In this document: piece by piece, positions 34,972 through 44,208 of the stretch
Position numbering within the stretch: position 1 is the first letter of the stretch
How the letters are laid out: every line of letters starts with the position of its first letter
Assembly: GCA_947625225.1 (NCBI GenBank)
Contig: CANQNQ010000002.1
Span: 62,001-126,000 of the forward strand
Direction: 5' to 3'
Length of the DNA: 64,000 bases
Source: an uncultured Clostridia bacterium
Lineage (GTDB): Bacteria > Bacillota > Clostridia > Christensenellales > CAG-917
Position numbers and translations under genes: made by a program
Notes under the pieces: model-generated
What the model was told of the DNA's origin: nothing
Databases searched by the model: none
The model's input: the letters and a program-made list of their open reading frames with translations, nothing else

Positions 34972-36215
34972 AATCTGTGACAGGTAAGCCCAGCAAATTC
35001 GACGCCTTTGTCGATAAGCTCAAAAAAGAATCCCCGATACATATTGCAAAGCGTATGGACGCGCCCAAATGGCTGCCTTGGGTGGTCAGGGTTTCAGCTG
35101 TGATTGTTGCAATCTTTGTTTGCGCCATTGTTTGCGTTGGTGAAGGCGGGTCTTTTGGCGGTTTCTTTACGGAACTGTTCAGAGCTTCATTTTCTACGGG
35201 AAGAAGGGTTGTCAATTTGTTGCAGGAAATTGCAATTTTGTTGTTGATTGCGCTTGCGGTGACTCCCGCCTTCAAAATGAAGTTCTGGAATATCGGCGCT
35301 GAAGGGCAAGTGCTCATGGGCGCGCTGATGAGTGTTGTATGTATCAAATATCTTGGGACATATGTCACTAACGGCTCAATGAGCGACGGCGGTTTGATAT
35401 TTATATGCCTCATCGCTGCAATAGTTGGCGGCGCTGGTTGGGCGGTAATCCCCGCGATATTCAAGGCAAAGTGGAACACAAACGAAACGCTGTTTACACT
35501 GATGATGAACTATATTGCAACAGGTATTGTTGCGTTTTCAATCGTAGCTTGGGTCCCCGCAGGTTCATTTACCCTTGGCATTTTGCCGCAAGGACATTTG
35601 CCAAATGTAGGCGGATATCCATATATTATAAATATAATTGTAGTTGCAATTTTAGTTGTGCTTGTGTGGGTTTATCTCAGATTTTCAAAACATGGCTATG
35701 AAATATCCGTTGTGGGTGAATCGGTAAATACCGCAAGATATATCGGAGTTAGCGTGCCCAAAGTCATCATCCGTACGATGTTGCTTTCGGGCATGCTGTG
35801 CGGCGTGGCAGGATGGCTGCTTGTCAACGGCGCAAGTTTCTCCATAACCACAGAAACCGTAGGCGGCAGAGGTTTTACGGCGATTCTGGTAAGTTGGCTG
35901 GGACAGTTTAATCCATTCGCTATGGTTGTAGTAGCTTTCCTTGTCGCATTCCTCACCAAGGGCGGCTCACAGCTTGCGTCGACCTATAATTTTGGCGGTT
36001 CTTTCCCTAAAATTATGACGGGCATTTTCTTCTTCATTTTCATTGCTTGCGAGTTTTTTGTAAATTATAAATTGAAATTCAATTTTGAGCATTTGAGAAA
36101 AGAAAAGAACCAAAATGAATGCGTAGCAGACGATGTAATCGATGTTCAAGCTGAAGATGATAATAAAAACAATGATGCGACCGAATCGAATATGGATGAG
36201 GAGGTGACTGACTGA
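34968..36215 (+). CDS. Nucleoside ABC importer permease 1
   Basis: A 415-residue membrane protein with about nine to ten helices. The conserved FKMKFWNIGAEGQVLMGAL and NETLFTLMMNYIA segments belong to the BPD_transp_2 permeases paired with BMP binding proteins (YufP/NupP type). Cytosolic ends: about 30 basic residues at the N-terminus and a 50-residue acidic Asn/Asp-rich tail after the last helix. It starts within the ATPase stop (ATGA overlap, ribosome site GGAGGGGAG) and its stop overlaps the next gene by one base (TGATG). Codons end in A or T more often than in neighbouring housekeeping genes. Confidence 0.93.
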   Translation: MKSVTGKPSKFDAFVDKLKKESPIHIAKRMDAPKWLPWVVRVSAVIVAIFVCAIVCVGEGGSFGGFFTELFRASFSTGRRVVNLLQEIAILLLIALAVTPAFKMKFWNIGAEGQVLMGALMSVVCIKYLGTYVTNGSMSDGGLIFICLIAAIVGGAGWAVIPAIFKAKWNTNETLFTLMMNYIATGIVAFSIVAWVPAGSFTLGILPQGHLPNVGGYPYIINIIVVAILVVLVWVYLRFSKHGYEISVVGESVNTARYIGVSVPKVIIRTMLLSGMLCGVAGWLLVNGASFSITTETVGGRGFTAILVSWLGQFNPFAMVVVAFLVAFLTKGGSQLASTYNFGGSFPKIMTGIFFFIFIACEFFVNYKLKFNFEHLRKEKNQNECVADDVIDVQAEDDNKNNDATESNMDEEVTD

Positions 36216-37162
36216 TGTGGATTTTTTTGAGAAAAGCTGTTAGATTAAGCGCCATATATTTATATGGTGCAACCGGTGAAATCCTCACCGAAAAATCAGG
36301 TCACCTCAACCTTGGAACACCCGGTATTATGTGTATGGGTGCAATAGGCGGATGCTTAGGTGTACGTGCCTATGTGGGGACGTTGAGTTCGCTTGCTCAG
36401 ATGAATGGTTTTGCCGTCGTCTTGATAGGCATAATATGCGCATTCTTGTTTGGTATGCTTGGCGGACTTATATACAGTTTCCTCACAGTCACGCTGCGTT
36501 GCAATCAAAACGTTACCGGTCTTACGCTTACAACATTCGGCGCAGGGCTCATGAGCTTTGTGCTAAGCAGTATAGACCAAACAGGATTCAGCGAAGCAAG
36601 CGAATATTTTAGAATGGGATTTGTGAATGGTCAGGATCTCGATTGGTTCAGTACGCTGTTCCTCAATTACGGCACGCTTGTTTATTTGGCGATAGCAATT
36701 GCAATTATTGCGGCTATAGTGCTTAAAAAGACGCGTACAGGTCTAAATTTGCGCGCTGTGGGCGAAAATCCCGCCACCGCGGACGCCGCAGGTATAAGCG
36801 TAGGAAAATACAGATATTTTGCTACATTGACGGGCGCGGGGATAGCAGGACTTGGTGGTCTATGTTACATCATGGACTCTCTTCTCGGCACAATCGACTA
36901 TGAGGTTGAGGCATTCGGTTGGATAGCAGTCGCTCTTGTTATATTCTCGATATGGAAACCCGATTTGGCAATTGTAGGTTCATTGTTGTTTGGTATTCTT
37001 CTTAATGCTGCAGATGCCATGCAGATTCTAAACAAGGGGCTTATCAAAACTTTGCCTTATGTTGTTACAGTAATTGTGCTTGTTATCACGAGTATAATCA
37101 ACAAGAGAGAAACGCAGCCGCCGGCGGCGCTGGGTACGTCGTATTTCAGAGAGGAGCGATAG
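36215..37162 (+). CDS. Nucleoside ABC importer permease 2
   Basis: A 315-residue membrane protein with eight to nine helices and the YLYGATGEILTEKSGHLNLGTPGIMCMGA opening typical of NupQ/YufQ-type permeases. The DAAGISVGKYRYFATLTGAGIAGLGG coupling loop contacts the ATPase. The start overlaps the upstream stop by one base, with GATGAGGAGG upstream. It is the last gene of the purine unit and is followed by a strong terminator. Confidence 0.93.
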   Translation: MWIFLRKAVRLSAIYLYGATGEILTEKSGHLNLGTPGIMCMGAIGGCLGVRAYVGTLSSLAQMNGFAVVLIGIICAFLFGMLGGLIYSFLTVTLRCNQNVTGLTLTTFGAGLMSFVLSSIDQTGFSEASEYFRMGFVNGQDLDWFSTLFLNYGTLVYLAIAIAIIAAIVLKKTRTGLNLRAVGENPATADAAGISVGKYRYFATLTGAGIAGLGGLCYIMDSLLGTIDYEVEAFGWIAVALVIFSIWKPDLAIVGSLLFGILLNAADAMQILNKGLIKTLPYVVTVIVLVITSIINKRETQPPAALGTSYFREER

Positions 37163-37181
37163 CGCATTTTGAACAAAAAAA

Positions 37182-37215
37182 ACGGCGCGGCGAGTATATC
37201 GTCGCGCCGTTTTTG
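37182..37215 (+). terminator. Terminator of the purine/nucleoside unit
   Basis: AACGGCGCG...CGCGCCGTTTTT with a short wobble extension. Confidence 0.85.
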
Positions 37216-37310
37216 CATATTTACAAAATCGGCGTTATTTTGCGCATGCGCGGGTTGAATGTCGCGTTGTGCATGCGTAAAGTCGAAGTTTTGCGCTCAG
37301 AGGGGAGCGG

Positions 37311-38915
37311 TCAGCGGAGGTCGTCCTCCGAGTAGCCGTGCTTTGCCAGCTGCGCCACGTACGCGTCGTGCGCCGCCTTCACCGCCTCGTCGTCGGGGGA
37401 GTCGTTCATGCCCGCGACAAAGCTGGCTTTGATGTACGCCTCGTGCGCGGAGGCGATCTCGGGTATGGCAAACGCCGCCGCTATACGCGCCTCTGCCGCC
37501 TGTTTTTGGGCGTCCGCCTGCTTGCGCTTTTCGGCTTGTTGCGCCGCTGCCGCTTGCTGCGCCTCCGTGAGCTGTACGGCGTTGGGCGTCACCTTCAGCG
37601 CGCCCACCACCGTGGTTATGCCGTTTTTGCGGTACTCCGACAGCAGCCTGTTGATGTAGGGCGTGGCGTACGTTTTGTCCACCGCCTGCGCCGCCGCAAA
37701 CAGTATAAGCTCATCGTCAAAGCCCCAATCCGCCGTCCAGGTGCGGTATATCTCCCTGTCCGCCGCCGTCACGCTGCGCGAACGTCCGCTGCGCTCGATG
37801 ATGGCGCGGATCCTGGCGTCCTGCTCGGATTGCAGGCGCAGATATTCGTCTATGCTGGACGCCGTAAGCAGACCCTGCGCGTAAAACTTGCCCACCGCCG
37901 CGTTCATGCCGTCCAGCGTGCGGATGTTGCTGACAAAACAGTGATGAGCTATCTTTTTCAGCGCCTCGTCGCTGAAACCTTTCGCCGTCCAGGGCGCGAT
38001 GTATATCTCTATCTCGTGGTCGAAGGACTCGTAGTAGACGCCAAGGTTTTTGTTGACCGCTATAGCCAGCGCTTTCAGCTGCTCGCGACGCGCCTGCCAA
38101 TCCGCCATCTCCTCGGCGGTGAAGATGGACAGCCGATAAAATTCGTCCAGACGCGCGTCCAGCTTGCCTATGCTCTTGCCGCCCTTGAGCGTCTTTGCCG
38201 CCGCAAGTATGGCGTCAAGCTGATAGCCCCAGCTGCGCGTCCACTTCTGCAGCATCTGCTTGTCCTCAAGCTCCGCGCCGCCCTTGCGGTTAAGCGCCGC
38301 CAGCACCTGGCGCATATCGTCGGATTGTTGGTCGTATTCGTTGAGCTTGTCCTCGACGTCCTTGGCGGTGCGCACGCCGTCCGCCACCCAGTTGCGCGCC
38401 ACCGTCAGTATGTAAGGGTAGCGCACGCTCATGCCCTTGAGGTTGATGCAGTATTGCACGATCATCAGCATGGCGTCCTGTTCAAGCTTGCTCTCGTCAA
38501 GGAACATGTAGTACTCGTTGTATTCGTTGGGCGTGATCATGCGCTCCGGAAAGAGCTGCTGAAGCTGTACGTTGAAATCGTTCCATTTTTCGCCGCGGTA
38601 CTTTTTGGGCGGCTGATTGGCCTTTTTGAGGCTGAGATAGCTGACCTCCAGCGGCTCGCGCGAAAGTATGCGCACCAGCCCCATGTCCTCAAAATAGGAG
38701 TAGACGGACAGGATCTCGCCCTCCGTCATGTCAAGGCGCGCGCAGAGTGCGTCAAGGCTGTTGTCCTCGGCGGGATTGTTGCACAGGTACAGCCCGAACA
38801 GATATACCTTGATCTGCTTTTCGTCGCAGCCGGGAAGATGCTCGTTGATGAACAGATTGTCAACGAGGGTGAATGTTTCCATCAAAAAATCGCTTGAAAA
38901 TTTTGCAAAGCTCAC
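37311..38915 (-). CDS. DnaD-like primosome protein with repeated DnaB_2 domains
   Basis: A 534-residue protein. The N-terminal winged helix (MSFAKFSSDFLMETFTLVDNLF, LPGCDEKQIKVYLFGLYLC) is that of DnaD, the Bacillota helicase-loading protein. It is followed by about four DnaB_2-type helical modules, seen as W-x2-WG-x-D-x-AILAAAKTL (about 225-275), then 310-360 and 395-450, with an earlier copy near 155-215. DnaD usually has one or two and about 230 residues. An Ala/Gln/Lys coiled segment (465-490) precedes the C-terminus. A GTG start at 38915 is chosen: AAAGGAG lies 6 bases before it and the family N-terminus begins there, although the frame extends 30 codons upstream. No DnaC-like loader adjoins. 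Confidence 0.85.
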   Translation of the reverse strand: MSFAKFSSDFLMETFTLVDNLFINEHLPGCDEKQIKVYLFGLYLCNNPAEDNSLDALCARLDMTEGEILSVYSYFEDMGLVRILSREPLEVSYLSLKKANQPPKKYRGEKWNDFNVQLQQLFPERMITPNEYNEYYMFLDESKLEQDAMLMIVQYCINLKGMSVRYPYILTVARNWVADGVRTAKDVEDKLNEYDQQSDDMRQVLAALNRKGGAELEDKQMLQKWTRSWGYQLDAILAAAKTLKGGKSIGKLDARLDEFYRLSIFTAEEMADWQARREQLKALAIAVNKNLGVYYESFDHEIEIYIAPWTAKGFSDEALKKIAHHCFVSNIRTLDGMNAAVGKFYAQGLLTASSIDEYLRLQSEQDARIRAIIERSGRSRSVTAADREIYRTWTADWGFDDELILFAAAQAVDKTYATPYINRLLSEYRKNGITTVVGALKVTPNAVQLTEAQQAAAAQQAEKRKQADAQKQAAEARIAAAFAIPEIASAHEAYIKASFVAGMNDSPDDEAVKAAHDAYVAQLAKHGYSEDDLR

Positions 38916-39027
38916 GCCGTACTCCTTTTGCCCCAAACGCGCGCACATATGTGTTTGAGCGATGTTGGGGAACAACAGCATACCACACCTTTCCGCCGCG
39001 GGCAAATCTTGACGGCAAAATTTTTGT

Positions 39028-39049
39028 CAGATACTACATTTGGTATCTG
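39028..39049. promoter_or_regulatory. Palindrome between the DnaD-like gene and the 39349 gene
   Basis: CAGATAC and GATATGG-type arms: CAGATAC (39028-39034) pairs exactly with GTATCTG (39043-39049) around an 8-base centre. It may be an operator in this 433-base divergent gap, which otherwise holds only AT-rich sequence and the 39289-39317 promoter. Confidence 0.35.
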
Positions 39050-39288
39050 CCGCCGCTTCGCGCTCATATTGTCAAGCGCCGTTGCACATTCCAAATTGTG
39101 CATTCGGTGGGCGAACAGAATGGTGAAGAGATATTCTCTTGCAAAATGCCTCCGCTTGCGCCATTGACGTTTTTTTTAACAAACGCCCCCTCGACGTATT
39201 GACCATAGACAGCCGCGCTCATATTACGCCCTTGTAGCAAACCGTACCGGAGAAGTCTACTTAAAGCGAATTGTGCCTTTCAAGCGCG

Positions 39289-39317
39289 TTGACTTTGCGC
39301 GCGGCATATGCTATCAT
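39289..39317 (+). promoter_or_regulatory. Promoter for the 93-residue protein gene
   Basis: TTGACT (39289-39294), 17 bases, TATCAT (39312-39317), 31 bases before the ATG. Confidence 0.7.
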
Positions 39318-39348
39318 AACCGTTGGCAGTCTGCCGCGAGGTGAAAGA

Positions 39349-39630
39349 ATGAAAATCTGGGCAAAATTGATGAAGGGCGACAAGATGTTGAAGGACATAA
39401 TTTATGAGGACGATTTTACGTTGCGCTCGGATAAGTATATCGCGGCGCTTCAGAACATCGCATACAAGTTGGACATCGCCACGCCCATCAGCTTACCCTC
39501 CCACCTCAAGCATTTTGAGAGGTTCAACCGCGTGAAATATACCCCGAGAGATTTTGTGGAAGAGGTGGATTTTGACCTTATACTTGAGCGCGTGGTTGAG
39601 GATAAAAGGCTGAAAAATTATCTCAAATAA
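39349..39630 (+). CDS. Conserved-looking small protein, function unknown
   Basis: A 93-residue soluble protein starting MKIWAKLMKGDKMLKDIIYEDDF. It is highly charged and predicted helical (AALQNIAYKLDIA, PRDFVEEVDFDLILERVVEDKRLKNYL). I recognise no named domain. The frame begins 26 codons earlier, but ATG 39349 has GAGGTGA 6 bases upstream and lies correctly after the promoter. It precedes the sporulation-linked spoVT cluster; a hairpin at 39730-39787 separates them. Confidence 0.7.
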   Translation: MKIWAKLMKGDKMLKDIIYEDDFTLRSDKYIAALQNIAYKLDIATPISLPSHLKHFERFNRVKYTPRDFVEEVDFDLILERVVEDKRLKNYLK

Positions 39631-39729
39631 ATTCAAAAATTTTTTAATTTACGGTGTTAATTTTCAAAAATGGCGTTTATCTTGCGTTTTGATGTTATAA
39701 AGTGCCGTTTATGCGACTGAAAATGGATG

Positions 39730-39787
39730 TGCTGTCCCCAAAAGCAAAGAAGTTTTTTTGGCTTAAACGGGGACAGCCATTTTTTTG
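39730..39787 (+). terminator. Long-loop terminator before spoVT
   Basis: TGCTGTCCCC (39730-39739) pairs with GGGGACAGCCA (39769-39779), followed by seven T. The loop of about 30 bases is large. The 39631-39955 gap contains nothing else recognised except the spoVT ribosome site. Confidence 0.6.
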
Positions 39788-39955
39788 CGCGTCGCGTGAC
39801 GATTGTAGCGGTATATGTTTTGGTGTTGGAAATATTGTGCGACTGCGCCCTTGCCCGCGCCGCTGATTTTTGTATGATTTTGCGGTGAAAAGCGGTGGAT
39901 ATGGCCTTGCATATTCTCTGAAGTTTGAAAAATACTAAGTGCAAACGGAGGAAAT

Positions 39956-40483
39956 ATGACGTCTGCAGGAATTGTAAGAAGAATAGACGAGCTTGGCAGG
40001 ATAGTTATACCCAAGGAGTTGAGGCGTACGATGCGCCTCAACGAGGGCGACGAGATGGAGATTTGCGTGGACGGCGGCAACATAACGCTGCGCAAGTACA
40101 GCGGCTTTGAAAGCGTGCGCGCTCTTGTGCGCGCGGTATCGGGGCTGTTGGCGAAGGAAACGGATTCCGACGTGTTGTTTGTTACCTCTCAGAGCGTGGA
40201 AGTTGCGGAGGGTAAAAACAAGCGGATGTACGCGGGGCGCAGGCTGTCCGACAAATTTGCGGAGGATATGCGCCGTCGCAAGCCCGACATACTGCACGGC
40301 GACGCGCTGAAGGATCTATTTGCCGAGGGCGAATGTTCCTGCTGTTACGTTGTGGAGGAGCCTGTCATTGTGGGAGGCGACCTAATAGGCGCGGCTCTCA
40401 TGCTGCTTGACAGCCTGCCCAGCGACATCTCGCGCGCGTATCTGCATTTTTGCGTGGAAATGATCGAGGCGTCGCTTGGCTGA
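39956..40483 (+). CDS. spoVT: Stage V sporulation-type regulator SpoVT (AbrB fold plus GAF)
   Basis: A 175-residue protein. The AbrB-type swapped-hairpin DNA-binding domain MTSAGIVRRIDELGRIVIPKELRRTMRL (1-50) is joined to a GAF-like domain (55-175), the SpoVT architecture (Bacillus protein 178 residues). SpoVT tunes sigma-G-dependent gene expression in the forespore; AbrB relatives control the transition state. A GGAGGAAAT ribosome site precedes the ATG. The following order, flippase then mazG, matches the Bacillus spoVT-yabM-yabN region, supporting the call. The next start overlaps its end by 8 bases. Confidence 0.92.
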   Translation: MTSAGIVRRIDELGRIVIPKELRRTMRLNEGDEMEICVDGGNITLRKYSGFESVRALVRAVSGLLAKETDSDVLFVTSQSVEVAEGKNKRMYAGRRLSDKFAEDMRRRKPDILHGDALKDLFAEGECSCCYVVEEPVIVGGDLIGAALMLLDSLPSDISRAYLHFCVEMIEASLG

Positions 40484-42080
40484 GCGCGCAAAGGAAAAAC
40501 TGAAGGGACGTATGCTGTCCGGCGCGGCGGTGCTTGCGGTGGGCAGCGTCGTCGCAAAACTGCTGGGAGCGCTGTACCGCGTTCCGTTGACCAACATTCT
40601 GGGCGCGGAGGGCATGGGCATGTACCAGCTAGTTTTTCCGGTGTTCGCGCTGTTCATTGTGCTGGGCACGGCAGGCATTCCCACCGCGCTTTCCCGCATT
40701 GTAGCCGAGAAGAATGCGCTGGGGGAGCCCACAAAGAAGTATCTTACGTCCGCTATGCTTGTGTTGACGGCGCTGGGCGCGGCGCTTGGCATAATAGTGT
40801 TCGGGCTGTCCGGATACATCGCGCGCTGGCAGGGCAACGAGCAGACGAGGTACGGATATATGATAATTGCGCCCACCATAATCTTTGTAAGCGCGATAGC
40901 GGGCTTTAGGGGCTGGTTTCAGGGTGAGATGTATATGCTGCCCACGGCTATATCCAACATGATAGAGCAGGCGGTGAAGCTTGCGGTGGGCATCGGGCTG
41001 TCCGTCGCGTTAAAGCCGAGGGGAGTGACGGCGGCGGCGATGGGCGCGCTGTTGGGCGTTACCGCGTCCGAGGTGTGCGCGCTTGTTTATTTGCTTATAA
41101 CCTACCTTGTCAGGGGCAGAAAATCAGGCGCGCAGAGGGTAAAACTTAGCGGGAGCGAGGCCAGAGAGATGTTTTCCATTGCGTTTCCCATTGCCATTGT
41201 GGCGCTGCTTATGCCGCTTTCCAACTTTTTTGACAGTTTGATAATTGTAAATATGCTTAAACTTTCCGGGCTGTCCTATACGGATGCGACGGCGCAGTAC
41301 GGGTTGTTGTCCGGGCCCGTCAATTCGCTTATAAACATGCCCGTGGTGATCATAATGTCGCTCGCGGTGGTCGTAGTGCCCGCCGTCAGCGTGTCCCGCG
41401 TGAAGCGCGACATAGGCGGAGTTATGCTCAAAAGCCGCCTGTCCATAAAGCTGGCGTATCTCATCGGCATACCTTGCGCGCTGTATTTCGCGGTGTTTGC
41501 GCCGCGGCTGATGCCCGTAATATATCCAAGCCTCAGCCCCGCTCAGTTGCGCATAGCGGCGGATCTGTTGAGGATAGCCTCCTTCAACGTGGTGTTTTTG
41601 AGCGCCATGCAGATATATGTGTCACTTTTGCAGGCGTTGGACAGGACAAAGTCGGTGATCGTCTGCCTTAGCGCGGCGATAGTCCTCAAGGTGATGCTCA
41701 GCCTTGTTTTGACGCGGTTTGTGGGCGTTTACGGCTCGATGGCGGCGTCGGTCGCGATGGCTGCGGCGGCGCTTATAGGCACAAATGTGACATATTACAA
41801 AATATGTGGGCTACATCTTGAAAAAAACATTTTTCTAAATGCGCTTTGCGGTGTTATAATGGCATTGTGCGGCATGATGGTCAGCGCGCTTGTAAGCAGT
41901 CATATTGCGGCGACGCTTGCGGGCATAGCGGTGTGCGCGGCGGCGTACGTGTGGACCGTGTTTCTCTTCGGGCTGATAAGCAGGGAGGAGATAGAGTACC
42001 TGCCCATGCGCAAACTGTTGCGCGGGCTGCACAGAGTTATCCGCTTTTGGGAATACGGCGAGGCGGAAAAACATGTTTGA
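40476..42080 (+). CDS. SpoVB/YabM-type polysaccharide (lipid-linked) flippase
   Basis: A 534-residue MOP-superfamily flippase with 13-14 helices and the conserved opening KLLGALYRVPLTNILGAEGMGMYQLVFPVF. Such proteins flip lipid-linked cell-wall or polysaccharide precursors; SpoVB acts in spore cortex synthesis and YabM is its close relative. Position after spoVT and before mazG argues for YabM. The start is taken as TTG 40476, with GAGG 7 bases upstream, overlapping spoVT; ATG 40512 with AAGGGA close by is an alternative. It is 8 bases from mazG and probably translationally linked. Confidence 0.9.
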   Translation: MAERAKEKLKGRMLSGAAVLAVGSVVAKLLGALYRVPLTNILGAEGMGMYQLVFPVFALFIVLGTAGIPTALSRIVAEKNALGEPTKKYLTSAMLVLTALGAALGIIVFGLSGYIARWQGNEQTRYGYMIIAPTIIFVSAIAGFRGWFQGEMYMLPTAISNMIEQAVKLAVGIGLSVALKPRGVTAAAMGALLGVTASEVCALVYLLITYLVRGRKSGAQRVKLSGSEAREMFSIAFPIAIVALLMPLSNFFDSLIIVNMLKLSGLSYTDATAQYGLLSGPVNSLINMPVVIIMSLAVVVVPAVSVSRVKRDIGGVMLKSRLSIKLAYLIGIPCALYFAVFAPRLMPVIYPSLSPAQLRIAADLLRIASFNVVFLSAMQIYVSLLQALDRTKSVIVCLSAAIVLKVMLSLVLTRFVGVYGSMAASVAMAAAALIGTNVTYYKICGLHLEKNIFLNALCGVIMALCGMMVSALVSSHIAATLAGIAVCAAAYVWTVFLFGLISREEIEYLPMRKLLRGLHRVIRFWEYGEAEKHV

Positions 42081-42088
42081 GGTGAGTT

Positions 42089-43147
42089 ATGTCCAAATTG
42101 CAACAAGCGCTTTTGGGAAGTTACCAGCGTTACATAGCCGCGGATTTTTTGTCCACGGAATTTTTTGACAGGCGCCATCCGCTTATAGTACAGTGCGGCG
42201 GCGTTTCGGCATATGCGTTGAAGACAAAGATAGCGGACTGCTTCGGCGACGTGGAAGTCACGCTGATCGCGGGCGATACAGAGAGACAAACGCGCGCGGT
42301 GGAGCTTGGCGAGGAGATAGAAAATGAGGGCAATCTGCTTATAATCGACGGCTGCGCGCTTACCGAGTGCAAGCGCTTCGGCTTTGCGGACTTTGTGCAG
42401 ATAATGCGCAGGCTGCGCGCGGACGACGGCTGCGAATGGGATAGGGCGCAGACGCACGAGAGCATACGCATCAACCTCATAGAGGAGGCGTACGAGCTTG
42501 TGGAGGCGATAGATCTGGCAAACGCGGAGATGATGCGCGAGGAGTGCGGCGACGTGCTGATGCAGGCGGTTTTCCACACGCTCATCGCCGAAAAGAACGG
42601 CGAATTTGACAGCTACGATATGCTCACCGAGCTGTGCCGCAAGCTCATAGACCGCCACACGCACATCTTCGGCGCCAACCACGCCAACAATCCCGACGAG
42701 GCGCTGGCGTTCTGGAACGAGGCGAAAAAGAAGGAAAAGAAGTACAAGTCCACTGCGGACGCCATGGACAGAGTGCCCAAAAACCTGCCCGCGCTGCTGT
42801 ACGCCGAAAAGGTGCAGAAGCTGGCGAAAAAGAGCGGCTTCGATTGGGATTCCGCCGCGGGCGCAGAAGACAAGCTGGCGGAGGAATTGAAGGAGCTGAG
42901 GGCGGCGGACGGTGATCACACCTTTGAGGAGGCGGGCGACTTGCTGTTTGCGGCGGTCAATGTGCTTAGGTTTTATCACGTCGAGCCCGAGATGGCGCTG
43001 AGGGAAGCTTCCGCAAAATTTATGAGGCGTTTCGAGGGCGTGGAAAGGATGGTCGCTAAGACGGGCAAACCCATGACGGACTTCACGCTTGAGCAGCTTG
43101 ACGCGCTGTGGAATAAGGTGAAAGCCGCCGAAAAGGCGAATGATTGA
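42089..43147 (+). CDS. mazG: MazG nucleoside triphosphate pyrophosphohydrolase with a shortened N-terminal region
   Basis: A 352-residue house-cleaning NTP pyrophosphatase. Two MazG modules are present: RRLRADDGCEWDRAQTHESIRINLIEEAYELVEAI (from about 108) with the EEAYE and EECGD metal-binding acids, and a second from about 245 (EDKLAEELKELR). In the Bacillus orthologue YabN (about 490 residues) a tetrapyrrole-methylase domain precedes MazG. Here only about 105 residues remain (YQRYIAADFL, DVEVTLIAGD, NLLIIDGCAL), resembling the end of that domain and lacking its SAM-binding start. GAGGTGA precedes the ATG. Operon with spoVT and the flippase. Confidence 0.92.
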   Translation: MSKLQQALLGSYQRYIAADFLSTEFFDRRHPLIVQCGGVSAYALKTKIADCFGDVEVTLIAGDTERQTRAVELGEEIENEGNLLIIDGCALTECKRFGFADFVQIMRRLRADDGCEWDRAQTHESIRINLIEEAYELVEAIDLANAEMMREECGDVLMQAVFHTLIAEKNGEFDSYDMLTELCRKLIDRHTHIFGANHANNPDEALAFWNEAKKKEKKYKSTADAMDRVPKNLPALLYAEKVQKLAKKSGFDWDSAAGAEDKLAEELKELRAADGDHTFEEAGDLLFAAVNVLRFYHVEPEMALREASAKFMRRFEGVERMVAKTGKPMTDFTLEQLDALWNKVKAAEKAND

Positions 43148-43233
43148 GGTGCGTTTTTGACGAATGCAAAAATCTCAAAATACAATATAACAGGCACATA
43201 AAGTATATATTTTTGCAACATAAAATATCGATT

Positions 43234-44163
43234 ATGAAAATAGGTGACGTTCAACTTAAAAGCGAAATATTGTTTGCGCCCATCGCGGGATTTTCCGACG
43301 TGGGCTTCAGACATTTGTGCGCGCGCTATGGCGCGGGCGTCACCTATACCGAGCTTGTCAGCGCAAAGGGGCTGGTGTACGGCAACAAGGGCACGGACGA
43401 GCTTATAGCCACAACGGACATCGAGACGCCCTGCGCGGTGCAATTGTTTGGAAGCGATCCCGAGTATATGTACAGGGCGGCAAGCGACGAGAGGCTGGCT
43501 AAGTTTGACATCGTGGACATCAATATGGGCTGTCCCGTGAAAAAAGTGTTTTCAAACGGGGACGGCTGCGCGGTGATGCAATATCCCTCGCTGGTCACGG
43601 AGCTGGTGCAGGCGGCGGCGGAGGGCAGCAAAAAGCCCGTCACCGTCAAGATGCGCGCGGGCGTCGCCGGGATCCCGCTTGCCGTGGAGTGCGCCGTGGC
43701 TGCCCAGAGAGGCGGAGCGGCGGCGGTGACCGTGCATCCGCGCTACAGGGAGCAATTTTACAGCGGACGCGCAGACCACAGCGTGACGCGCGCGGTCAAG
43801 GCGGCGGTGTCCATCCCCGTGATAGCCAACGGCGACATCGTGGACGCCTCTTCGCTGGAGGCGGTCAGGGCGCAGTCGGGCGCGGACGCGTTTATGGTAG
43901 CGAGGGGCGCGCTGGGCAGGCCGTACATATTCAGCGAATTGGCGGGCAAGCCGTATGAGTTCGACGTGCGCGAGGCGGTGCGCACGCAGGTGCGCGTCAT
44001 GCGCGAAGTCATGTCGGACAGAGTGGTGGCAAATTTGATGAAAATGCATATGTGCTACTACTTCAAGGGCGAAAATTGCGCCAAACAGGTGCGCGTGGCG
44101 GCGGGCGAGGCGAAGTGCGTCGAGGATATCTTTGCAATAGCTGACGCATTTGCCAAAAGATGA
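43234..44163 (+). CDS. dus: tRNA-dihydrouridine synthase
   Basis: A 309-residue FMN enzyme reducing uridine in tRNA D-loops. The TIM-barrel start MKIGDVQLKSEILFAPIAGFSDVGFR is followed by DINMGCPVKKV, with the catalytic cysteine, then VKMRAG, VHPR, IANGDI and MVARGALGRPYIF (phosphate binding), and a C-terminal helical tRNA-binding part. The frame opens at 43144, but ATG 43234 is the family start. No ribosome site is visible there; TTGACG/TACAAT at 43157-43186 may give a short-leader transcript. trmL follows 45 bases later, making a tRNA-modification pair. Confidence 0.93.
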   Translation: MKIGDVQLKSEILFAPIAGFSDVGFRHLCARYGAGVTYTELVSAKGLVYGNKGTDELIATTDIETPCAVQLFGSDPEYMYRAASDERLAKFDIVDINMGCPVKKVFSNGDGCAVMQYPSLVTELVQAAAEGSKKPVTVKMRAGVAGIPLAVECAVAAQRGGAAAVTVHPRYREQFYSGRADHSVTRAVKAAVSIPVIANGDIVDASSLEAVRAQSGADAFMVARGALGRPYIFSELAGKPYEFDVREAVRTQVRVMREVMSDRVVANLMKMHMCYYFKGENCAKQVRVAAGEAKCVEDIFAIADAFAKR

Positions 44164-44208
44164 AACCGCAATGATTGCGAAAGGGCGTTACGCTTTGAGA
44201 GGATAGAG

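Noticed and set aside
37338-38897. 519-codon forward frame opposite the DnaD-like gene
   Set aside because: Arg/Leu/Val-rich antisense translation; the reverse frame has a ribosome site and clear DnaD homology.
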